A stretch of DNA of 64,000 nt from Trochalopteron elliotii (taxonomy: Eukaryota > Chordata > Aves > Passeriformes > Leiothrichidae). How positions within the stretch are numbered: position 1 is the stretch's first letter; each line of letters opens with the position of its first letter. The stretch lies in NCBI GenBank assembly GCA_024734555.1, contig JANPWX010000009.1, forward strand, positions 3,935,783-3,999,782, read 5' to 3'. The translations under genes were made by a program, and so were the position numbers. The notes beneath the pieces are model-generated. The model made no database searches. It was not told where the DNA came from and saw only the letters and a list, made by a program, of their open reading frames with translations. Positions 14,201 through 26,200 of the stretch are shown here, in pieces.

Positions 14201-17200
14201 TATATTGAGGAAGTCCTTCCTCTTTCTCAGTCTAGTTGTGCGGAGTTTTTCAGTGTACATTTCTAAGTGCTCTCCAGTCCTAACAATTGCTGCTCCATTC
14301 TGATGCTTCTGGTTCCTTCCATTCTCTTACACTGCCTGCTGTTCCTAAGGATGCAGACTGTGTGCACCTCTAAGGCTAACTACACTGAGGACAGTCAGCA
14401 TTTGTTAAAAACAAATTAAAGGCATCAGTGACCAGAGGAAAACAACTTCTGAGCCTTAAGAAGATTACAAGGGCTTGCAAATTTGCATGGATTTGAACAA
14501 ACAGTAGTCTTTTCTTACTAACTTCAACTTACACAACCCCACATGTGAGATTAGACCTGAACAAATCTGGCTTTGGTGTCTTTCTGCTTTTCCCCCTAAC
14601 TCATGTTTTAGCTCTTGTTTAGTCTTTCCTTTAGCTTCTTCCACCCGTCTTAATGACCTATTCTCCTTAAACTATGCAAATTTAATGTTGTGTCTGTGAG
14701 AACACATATTCAAGTTAAGCAGACTCGTGGTGCCTTGCTCCTAAACAGGAGCATACAGTGGTGTAAGACACTGGAAACAGTAGTAGTGGCAGCACAAGAA
14801 CTGGATGCAAAGTAAAATATTCAGCTTTCTGTTAGTTTGAAGCCTGGCCATATCCCAGAGTTACTGGTAAAGACTGTCAGTACTGCAGCAAACTAATTTA
14901 TTAATTCCCTGCTACCAAAAGGAAGGTCCTACTCCATTCACATCTTTCTTTCTCTCTGTTTTGAGCCTTATGCTGCTATAATTAGCATCTGGAACCCTCT
15001 GGAAACTGGTTTAGCTAATTTAAAGGGCAGAACATTAACCTAGACAAAACACGTAGGTACTCTTCTGCTGTTTTAGTGAGTTAATTGGGCTGAAGGTAAG
15101 ATATATGTTGGAACATGTACAACAGAGAGCACTGGTCCATTGATCAGGAGCCATACTGGGGATGGAGAAGAGCAGAGCAGGGGTTGCAGAGGGAGGTGGA
15201 AGCAAGTTCTCAGTTCAGTCCAGCTAGGAGTGAAACCTCAGATGCTCTCATCCTCAGTTACTGTGGAGCAGTTTAATTTGGGAGAAAATAACAGGCTGTT
15301 GTAATCATTGAAGTCAGTAATTAAAAAATATAGGAAGTCTTACAGAGAGAAAGACTTGGGTTTCTGGACCTAAGAAAGCAGTTTTTTTCAGACAATATGG
15401 CCTCTCAACGAAACCTGGTACTGTGCTGATAAACATTTTTGGTCACGAGTGTCTAAAGTTAGTACTCTGTAAAAGTGTCCTGGTTTGCAGAGGTATTTAC
15501 TACACCCAGCTCTTGTGTGTTGCAGTAAATAAACCTGGAGATCCTCATTCTGCCTCTGGCTCTCTCACTGGAGCCCGTGTGTGCGTGTCTGAGAGCAGTG
15601 GGAACGAGGGATCAGCGTGTGCAGCACAAAGCTGCCATTGTACAGTCTGCTCCTTCATGCTGTTACCTCCTGTTCCAGTGTGGCTTGGCAGCAACAGGAG
15701 ATTATAATCCAATGGTGGCTGTTTGGTGAACGTAGAATGAGTTACTGGTTGTAGTTTTATTTGCAGTGAAAAATTGCTCTTGGCACTAGAGAGAGTGTCA
15801 GTCTTACTGATAATTGGGTAGAGAAGCCAAAAGAGGAATAGATATGAAAATGGAACATTTGTGTTTTCTCACACAATAACCTGTTCCTTGTAAGAGAGTG
15901 TGAGGCAAGGCTGGTGTTTCTGCCTCTACTGCTGGTCAAGGTACTCAGATTGTATCTATTCCATTAGAACTCTCAATTCCAGTTTCTTTTATGATCTCTG
16001 ATTTCACTGTGTATGTTAAAAACCTGGTTTCATTTACAGAGATGGCTTAATTGAGCCTGCCTTTGAATAGGTCACATGGTGCCTTAATGGTGTACACAGA
16101 GTACAGTAAACATCTGAGGACTGATTGCTGCTAAGAACAAAACTAACCCAGTGTCTTTAAAAATCACACTTGAGTGCCATTGGTTTTGAATGCCATAATG
16201 TTGTTTTGTCTGCTGTCTGAGGTTCCTCCACAGAGGTTCATGTTGTGAGAGAAGTGTTTATTTCTTCTGTATGAATTAAACATATGATAGCTATTTCATG
16301 TACTACTTATAAATTTTTAATTCTTTATGAGAGTCTATCTGGGATTGACAACAAAGTATCTGCAGTTAAGCCTGCTCATATTCAACTACAGAAATCACGG
16401 ATGAGTGCTGCCCTTCCCTTTAAGTGAAATTCTGAGTGTACACTGAGGAATAAGAAGTGAAAAGTGGGGCATTAAATGTCCAATTGTCCTGTAGATTTAT
16501 TTGCCTATAAATTACATCTTACTGAAGTGCTAATTCAACAAGGTGCTTAAGTATGGACATAAGTTTATCCATATGAGTAATGTTATTGAAGTCAATGAGG
16601 GCTATTCAGGTTCTTAAAATTATGTGTTTTGGGACCAGAGTATGTAATATCACTCCTTTCATCCGTATTTTGGATACATTTGTAAATATTTTCCAGTATG
16701 ATCTTGTTTCTGCTTTTCATGTTGCTTTATGTTGTTATAATGATTTTGCTTTTATCCTGAACCAAACCAAACTGTTTTACAAATCAAACTATGCATAGGG
16801 ACTGTAAGCAGCTGCTTCTGAGAGGAAACTGTATTTGATGGCTTACAATTCCTTGTAGCAGCCATAATGATAGGCAGCAAGGAATATAATTTCCAGTTGA
16901 AACAGCATGAAAGATTTAGGCAGGCAAAATATAATTATATACAATATGACAACCCCTTGTCTTCCTATCTGTTTCTTACTCTTAGGAGATCAATGCTAAA
17001 GATGCAGGAGGACAGTTTGAAAGCTACGGAATTGGCCTATAAATTTATAGGATTGCTTGCAAAGACTTATATAGTGACTTTTCCCTTTATTTTTCACTTC
17101 AGAAATATCAAAGTCCCAGAATGACATGGCTGACAGATGTGTCCTAACCACAAATTATGGGAAGAATGTGGAAAGAAGAAGGCAAAGAAGGAGCCAGTCT

Positions 17201-20200
17201 GACACTGCAATCAACATTGCAAGCAGGGTATCCATAGTATTATACACAATCTCTAACTATGAGCTGTTTCAGAGTGAAATATATTTGTGAGCACAATCAT
17301 GTGCATGGTGGAATTTTGCTTTTATTTTATGAACAGGGTGTAGCTGATGTTCTCTGACTGTGGTCAGAACTCTGATTCTTCACAGGGTTTTTGACAGATT
17401 TTGCACAATTGATGTCAGCCCAGAGCTGAAATGTTAGGCTGAGATTTTTACAAAGGGAGGAAAGGATGGTGAGGATGGAACATTTTGCTCTCAGGTGCTT
17501 ACAGATTCTCTTGAGGTTGAATTGATACCTGCTCTATGTGATTGTTGGGCTGCAGGGAGGTGCTTGGGCTTGTCTTCTTCCTGCCCCTTTTGCTGCTGAA
17601 CAAGCTATGACCATCCCAAACCCATCTTGACGTTTTCTGAGCATTTTTTAGCTTGGCAGGGAGAAAACATTGCTCTTAGTTGCTATGCAACTTCCCTTGT
17701 CTTTTTGCTTTGGTTACAGTTTCTAGCTTTCAGTGTTTTCTGGAGAAGTTTGAGAAAAATCCAGTCATCTGTTTTCCTACAAATTGTGTGGAGCTGAAGA
17801 TGATCTCACATTTCTGCTTTGGAGTGACACTGAGGACTTTGTTTTATACACTTTCAGCTCTCAAGTGACTGAACTTTGTCCATACTCAGTTTTCCACATT
17901 GTGGGTACTTACTGAATTGCCTTGTTCATCTGAATGAGGTCAGTGTGGTTTGCTAAGTGCCTGGATTAGATGCTGAGAAAAGCCCTTGCTTTGGGCCAGA
18001 CCTTGTGGCACACATTGCTCACAGCTCCCTTGTGCACTTTTTTGCTTTCCTCGGAAGTGTTAGGTGCTGATAAATGGAAGAGACAGGATGTCAAATTGCA
18101 TGGACTGGGCAGTTTGAATTGGCCCAGAAAGGTCTGAGAACTCCGTGAAATAGGTTGTGATATTTTTGTATGCAATTGAATTATCAATAGAATTGGCAAC
18201 AATTATTGGTTGTTAATGGCACCTGAGTGCTGCTTTCCTTGTGGCAAGCCACACGTTGGTGTTAACTTTGTTCCACAGGGAGAGCACAACTCCTCTAATG
18301 CAGTGAAAAACATCACAGCTGGAGACAATGTGAATGCAGACTATGCTTCATTGCATGCTGATCACAAACAATCTGCTACTTTTAAAAGATGAATATGAAT
18401 TCTTTGGCTTCAGAAATGAATTAGTAGGACAATCCAAATAATTTGTGCGGGTTTTTAATTGCCCATTTAAAGATTTAGGAGTTATGTCCACATTTTGCAT
18501 TTCAGGTTTTGAAGAATAGACTTCAATGTTTGTGTGCCAGAGCACTATTTCTCTGAGTCATGTGAACCAGTTGGACTATATTTAAGCTAGGATTTTAGTC
18601 TTGCTAGAATTACTGTTGATTTTTTTCTTGTAAATGTCCTTCAACTATTTTTTTACCCTTTAGGAAGGGTAGCTGTTTACATCCTTGCTAGAACTATGCC
18701 TTAAGTTATAGGACAGAACCTGTTTTAAATTACATTTGCAAAACAACTAATTATATTTATAAGAAAATAAAATGTTGAAATCTTACTTGTTATGATTTCC
18801 ACCCCAGAAAGAATTTTTGTGTTCAAAACATGAATCAGAACAGTGGCTTTCCCCCCTAGAAATGGTATTTTTCTCTAAGGAATGACTGTGAAGTAGTAAC
18901 TGCAACCACAAGTTTGAAAATGCAGTGTTTAAGACTGGGGCACTACTTAAGCCTCAAGAACAATATGTGTTCCTTAAGTAAGTTTTCTAAATTTGTGATG
19001 TGTGCAGAGCTTGACTCCTTCAGATTAAAGTTGAAAGAGATTGTATTTAACCTCAATATTAGTGAAAAAACCCAAATCCAATGGCAAGAAGTACCAGCCA
19101 GTGTAAAATCTGGATTTTGAGGGGGTCTCATTATCAGAATCCCTAAGGTTATATTAAGGGAAGTGCAGCTCTCCCTGCCTCACTGGGGGAACAGGCAGGC
19201 ATGTGCCACGTCTGGGAGCTGTTTGTGGTGCATTGGTAGCTGTGGGATACCTCCCCTGTGGCAACAGGAGCAGACATGAGAGCTGGGCTGGGCTTGTGTG
19301 ACCTGCTGCTGAGTTTAGCTCTGGTAGCTGTGTTGCCTTGAGAGTCTCGTATGTTTCATACTGCACAATAGCAAAGTCTTTCTGATCCAAGTAGAAGCTA
19401 AAATTCAGTGTGTGGTAGCTTGTTTTGGTTAGCAAGTGAAATTGGTTGTGTTTCAGGTTTATAAAACAGAAGACAGTTTCTCTGCTAGGAAATTCTATTT
19501 TGGGCTTGCTTGTTTTTTTTCTCTTTTTTTTTTGATGCTGTATTCTGAGTGCATTTTCTGTCTGTTTCCCTCTCACAAGGTAACTTAATAGGCAAGGCAC
19601 TTGCTAGGCATCACAATTTCTGTGTTAAAATAACAGCAGACTGGTTAGGATTTTGCACATCCTGTTTTTTTCAGAAGTAATCTCACTGTATTATCTCATC
19701 TCTTGTCCTCATTCTGTAGTGCTTTCTGCTGACTGTGTAGGAGGGATTCTCTCACATTTCCTGTTTCCTTTGTGCAAATAAGTTCTAATCCCTTTTATTG
19801 ATTCAGTCACAAGTCACACTGTATTCTTTTTAGTCTTTCAGGTAATCTGTTACACAAATTTTTAAAAGAGATTATTTTCTCAGATCCTAACCATGTAAAA
19901 TTTCTTACCTTGCTTTTTTCCTACCCACTGAGGTGTCAACATACATTTCATAGATTATCCCCAGGAGATGGTGTGGCAGAAACACGAATATTTTGAGCAT
20001 ATTTCCAGCCCTATGTGTTTATATTTTGGCACTTCATTCTATTAGCTGTAGTTCTTGGTAACAGAGGTGGCTGAAGATAAATCTCAAGGAGCTTTGGTTC
20101 CTATAGATAACTCTCTCAGAAATTATCAGGGTTCTCATAGGAAAATTGGAATGGTGAATGGACTTAGTCAAAGCAAAGTCAGGAACACCTTGAAAATTTA

Positions 20201-23200
20201 AACTTTTTCTGTAAACAAAGCTCAATAGGAGCTTGTCAGTCTGTTTCTATTTTCAAATCTCTTTCAACTTACATTCATTCTTGCATAGGTAAATATGCAT
20301 GTGTCATGCATATTGCAAAATACAGTTTTTAATTTCCTGGAGGCAAGATTATATTTTCTTCCAAAATTACTGTTTTGTTAAGGCCTAATAAAGACTTTTA
20401 TTAGTGTATTGCTACTTTTGGTGTGTTATTAGTAGACTGCTCTTAGTAATTGCTGTGGTTGTGACCCTTAGATTAGCTGGTTGTATGCTGATTTTAAAAA
20501 ATTATTGATATGACTGTACCACTAACTGGGTTGAGAGAGTTATAAATCAACATTTAAATTAAGTTACTACATTATCTTTGAAGGTGTGCCACCTGCATGA
20601 CCTTAATCAGAGTCAGTTGTAGATATTTACTGAATTTTCTTCTGATAGCATTCTTGAATCAGGACATTTTTCTTATATTGAAAAAAAATTACTCTCTGAA
20701 TTTCTTACAGATTAAAAATACACCCAGTCTGCAGCAACTCATCACTGGGGCCCAAAATGACAGTGAAACTCAAAGCAAAAGTAGTTGGAAGGAGGAAGAA
20801 GACATAACAACCAGTCCCACAAGTGATGCAGTTTTCTGTGATGGCAGAAAACATGTAAGTTAAAGGTGAAACACAACAGAGGTGTTGTGAAGGGAAGAAG
20901 AAGAGGTGTTTAAAGGGAACAGATATAAAAGCTTGTGCAGAATGTTGGTGTACTTCGGATTATATTACAAATGAAGGAAGAATTGCACTTGAGTTTGTAT
21001 CTGATGAAAGACTGATGCCTTTGGCACAATCCTCATAGTAACACTGTGAACTTTTTGAAGCATAAGGCAAATTAATAATGGATAATTGATGGATATATCA
21101 TCCACTGATAATGAATAATTGATAGAGCAGCTTCTTTTGAATTTTGCAAATGCAGCTAACATTCTTCCCATTTGATTATTAGGATTGGGATTATGAATGT
21201 GGTACTTTCTCACCTACTACCTGCCTTTTTCTCTTCAAGCTTCATTTGCCAGAAGGGTTTTGTCAGTCTGCACAAACTGTGGTATTGGAAATGTCAGTGG
21301 AAATTCAAATGTCAGAATGCCAGTGAATGAAGAGGAAACTGACAGTGATGGAAGCCAGGGGAGCAGTTCATAGGCTTAGGGGTTGACATTGAATCATCCT
21401 CTGTTGGATATGGCTTTTTGAATACTGCAAATGAGAGAGAAGGAAACTGGTTATAAATGAATTCAGCACATGCTTTAAAGCCTCTATGATTAACTGTGGA
21501 ATCTAATTTCTATCTATTAGTGATGAGGATAAGCAAGGTGAAATATCCAAAGAATTCATGGCTGATCTTGTAAAGAAGGGAACTAAAATGACTTAGGGAA
21601 TCTAAAATAAACCAGGCTGCTCACTTGACAGAGAAGCAGAAATACACACAGGGGGCTTGGTGCTCTCTCATAGTTCATGGCAGTCTGGAGTTTGAGGTGT
21701 TAAGCTGACAAATGGAAAACCGTTTTGTATTACATTTGTGAATCCAATGACAACCATTTGAGCTGGGCTATATAAAGCTCAGGCTTAAAACTGAAATATT
21801 TTCTACTGTCTTATAAAGGTGGAGGTCAAATTCCATTAAACTTCTCTTTATGGGTATTTGTTGGATGTTAAAGGCTACTCCATAAAAAATGTATCTTCCA
21901 GAACATCAGGTGGCATTGCTTCCAGTCATACCAGCAGAAGTACAAGATGTTAAGTCATTGCCAAATCCCTGCTCACTGAACCAAAAGTGGTGACTTCCAC
22001 ATAGAATGTATGGGATGTCTGATCAGGTGGGAGACATATGTAGTGATAATCAGTCCAAACATCATTAATCATAACACCTATCCAGCCTTCCTAAATAAAT
22101 AGTGTGTTCTGCGGAATAAATGTGAGGAACTTTCACAGAACTTTGTTTTAGGACATATGAGCTTAGGACAAAACTCTGTTTGCATTCCACTGCCATAAAG
22201 GATTTTGGTGGAAAATAAGCATTTTCTGGTCTGGTGAATAAAAATACGTTACTGAATGAAAATGCTGAGCTGAACAAAGCTGCAAGTTAGACTGATACAC
22301 TTCTTGTGGAGGGAGTAAGATTATTTGCAACAAGCATCAGGTCAAAACAATCCTTACACTTCTTTTGACTTCCTCAGTAGCACTCTAACCATTCTTTTGA
22401 CTCATGTGTCTGTTGCTTGGAGCTTAGAAGAGAGAGTAGGTAGCCTCTTTAATCTAATAAATCTGTTGGTGTGAATTGAATATTTGGCATGCTGTAAAAG
22501 GAAGAAAAGCATCTCCACAGGAGAGAGATATGATCTTGCAAACACTGCTTTGCACTCGTAGCTGCTGGGTTGTGCAATGCAAGAACTCCTTGGTCAACCA
22601 GTCCTGTGTGGGTTGGTGTTTGTTTTCAGGAGGAGGAGTGATCCAACACAGATATCTTAGCAATCTAGGGTAGTGTTGCTGAGAGACTGATCACAACAGT
22701 GGTGCCTTTGTGACAAATGCTGTGTAAAAAGTTCCTGGGGCTCGCCTTAAAGAATATCATTGCAAATGAATGGAGATCAAACTGTTCCGAGTTGATCATT
22801 TGTTACAGCAAAGGCAAGATAGCACCCTAGAGTTATGTGTCTGGGCTGGGCCACACAAAGGATTCTTCCTTCTTTACAGTGTCCTGCCTTCTGTAAATGC
22901 TGGACACAAATATTCTTTATATGTGTGGATGGACCATATATAAAACATCCAAACCTTTGCCCCAAAGGTACAAGTAAATGAAGGGAGAGCACAGTGGCTG
23001 AGGTGGACTAGGGAACATCATCTTTATGTCTTATGTACCCACATACAACAGCTGCAAGTATTCATGTTTTAGTCTCTCCTGAATGGTCTGCAACACAGAG
23101 TACATAATTTTTATATAGAATTGGGCCATCTTGTAAAGTATTTACTGGATGTGCAGGCCACTTTGGTATTTCCTCTAATACATGGTAGAACCAAATATCT

Positions 23201-26200
23201 TGGTAGTGTACCCTACTATGAGCTATGTAATAAAAGCAGTCTAATTAATGGGTTTTAAAAATGTTTTTAGATTTCAGAGGGTTTTTTTCACTCCCTTTCA
23301 AACACTGAGCTCATTTTTCTCATGGGAAGCAATGTAGCTGTTGCAGCAGTTGTTTTATACAGAAACAGTTTCTAGATCCAGAAGTTACTTAAAGCTTTTT
23401 CTCAGCCAAGAAAGTTTACTGAAGAGGGCAAAGCAGTAGAATTGCAATTACAGTCATGATTTTCAGGGATGTTATGGAAGCAGTGGAATGTTTTATGCAG
23501 ATTACCCTAAATTTCATGATTTGCAGTAGCTTTACAGTGATATCTGTGAAGATACTGACTGTTGAGGTAAATAAGTGTTCTGTCATGTTTGATCTGAATC
23601 TGCTTTTACCCCCATTTGTCTTTTCTTAGGGGAGTTTGTATAGTCTTAGCAGCACTTGCACTGAGTCTGGCAATTTTGGCAAGGCTAACATCACAGGAGA
23701 AATAGAGTTTGCCTTAAAGTACAACTTCAGAACTTGCATCTTGGAAGTTTGCATCAAGGGATGCAAGAACTTGGCTTATGGAGAAGAGAAGAAGAAAAAG
23801 TGTAACCCGTAAGTATTCCTGTAGAGAAGAAGAAACAGAAGGAAAATATTCTGTTTTTTACAATACTTATCCATGTTCTGAGTGAAATGGATTGGTATAT
23901 GATGGTATGCCATACTGGCACCTTCAGAACATCCAACATACACACCAACCCTTTGCACATATACACACTGCAAGACAAATAGGTTTCATAACAGTTCTTA
24001 TTCCATTATGACCATTTTCTGCTAGGAATTCTCTTTCCCTGGCTGTGAGCAGGCAGTTGGGTATGTGTTGCTGGTGAGTACCTTTGGGCCTCAGGAATAG
24101 CTGTTCAGTTTTTAATTCTTAAGTTGTGGCTGAAACATGAGATGTCCTGTTCCTAATTCATCTGCTGTGACCCATTGTGGGTCACTGGGTGGTTGCTACG
24201 GGTGCTTCCATCTTCTGTGATAAAAGTAAAAATTTCAGCTGCTACAGCATGTTTTAAAATCTAAAGCTGTTTAATAATGTACTGTTGTAAGAGGAAGAAG
24301 TAGGTATTTCTGTATGTAAAATATGCCATAGAAATTTTTGTTGGATAATTAAGCCTTGGTGATTTCTCTGTTTATCACTGAAGAATCCTTTCTGGCCATG
24401 CAGTAACCACTGATAGAAAATCACCAGGTAGAATCCCTAACTACCTGTTCTTGCCCCTGCTGTCTCACTGTGTTGGAGCATTTGAGTACCTACATTGGAA
24501 TCCTGGACTTGCAGTTGCCTTCACCTAAGATGGACAATGGATTTTGTGCAGATCTTGCAGAGAATATTTATAAAGACAAACTTGGTGAGGAGCAGTGCCT
24601 TGTTTGAAGAACAGCCTGTGGAGAAGGGCTGTTTGGGAGCACTTCACAAGTGGGTCAAGGTTCTCTAAGTCCCCTGGTAATTAAGCCAGGCAAACAGTTG
24701 CAGGCAGCCTGAAAGGCAATGTGGGAAATGCCATGTATTAAACATTATGTTCTCTGTGGGTATATATTTATATATTTCTGTTGGTTTCCAAGCCAACTGA
24801 AAAAGTACAGCACACTTATTTGACATGCTTGCTGAAAAGCAGGCTTTTAACTGATGTTTAAAGCCTGATTAATTATTTAGCTTATTTGCTGGTTTGAAGT
24901 CTGGCTGACTATGTTTTAATTAAAATGATCTGGGGTCATAGAACAATAAGCTAAATCTTCTAGTACCTGTATATTTTAAAAAGTAGCTTTACCTATGGAT
25001 CAGTTTGAGAAAAAGTAGGGAATACATGTAAGTTCTGCACTGATGATATGAGGTACAGCTGATTTTATTTACCCAGTAAATAATCCAAGAGGCTGTTTTA
25101 AAATTCATTTAAATCATAATATCTGAAATATGTGTAAGTACAGTTTAAAAATGCTTTGTATTATGTAAACAGCCACTCCTTTCCCTGACAAGCTGGAAGC
25201 ACTCTCTATTGCTGAAATTCTTTCATTTTGAAGCCATAACACAAGTACAGCCCACTGAACTGATACTAAGGGGGAGGGGAGTATTTAAATATTAGTGTTC
25301 ACTTAACCGACACTTAAGAAACTTTGGGTATGAATCATTGGTGCTTGATATTGGTCCAACTCAGCTTCCAGAAATTTTTTTGGCTGTTTTTTCTTGAATC
25401 AATGTTAGGGCAAATTTAAGCCCTTTAGACAATCTCCTGTTTTCATTCTAGTGGCTGTTAGAATAATTAGCATTTGTAAGACCTAAGAGTTATTTTGTAT
25501 TATTTCTCTGATGTTGTGAAGGTGAGATTTTCTTCATGAGTGTTTTGGAACAAGTAGCAGTGATTTTAAAGTTGATTGAGTTTATTTTTTTTTTCTTTGA
25601 GCACATAATATGCTGTTTGTTTACATCATAAAGCTGTCACTACAACTGACAAGGTGACTTCTTTAGGGGGCTGTTTTTTCAGAGGCCAAGAGTATGACAA
25701 CAGGATTCCTATTCAGATCCTAATCCCTTCCCAAGTACAGTGGAATTGAAACACATTAGCTGAATGGTACACGAGGATCCTTATAGTCTATCTGCTTTTA
25801 CTGAGAAAATATATAAATCATATTTTGTCATTTTATTGCTTGGGAACATACAAAGTTGTCAATAAAGTTTAATAATTAAGAAGAATTTCCTCTCATCTAA
25901 TTGGTTTTTTCATTTGATCTTCCCCGCTCCTTCTGATCACTTTCCCTGTATCTTTATCTCCAAGGTACGTGAAGGTTTATTTACTTCCTGATAAATCTCC
26001 TCAGAGTAAGAGGAAGACAGCTGTCAAAAAGAGCACAGTGGATCCAGAGTTTGATGAGACTTTGAAGGTATGGTTTGCAATTCCATGCTGCTAAGTGGGC
26101 TTTTCCATGGTACAATCCTGCAAGTTCTGAACTGACCTGATGGGGCAAATTTAGAAGTCACTGAAAATAATAATTTTAAAAATTAAGTTTTTTCAGTCTA

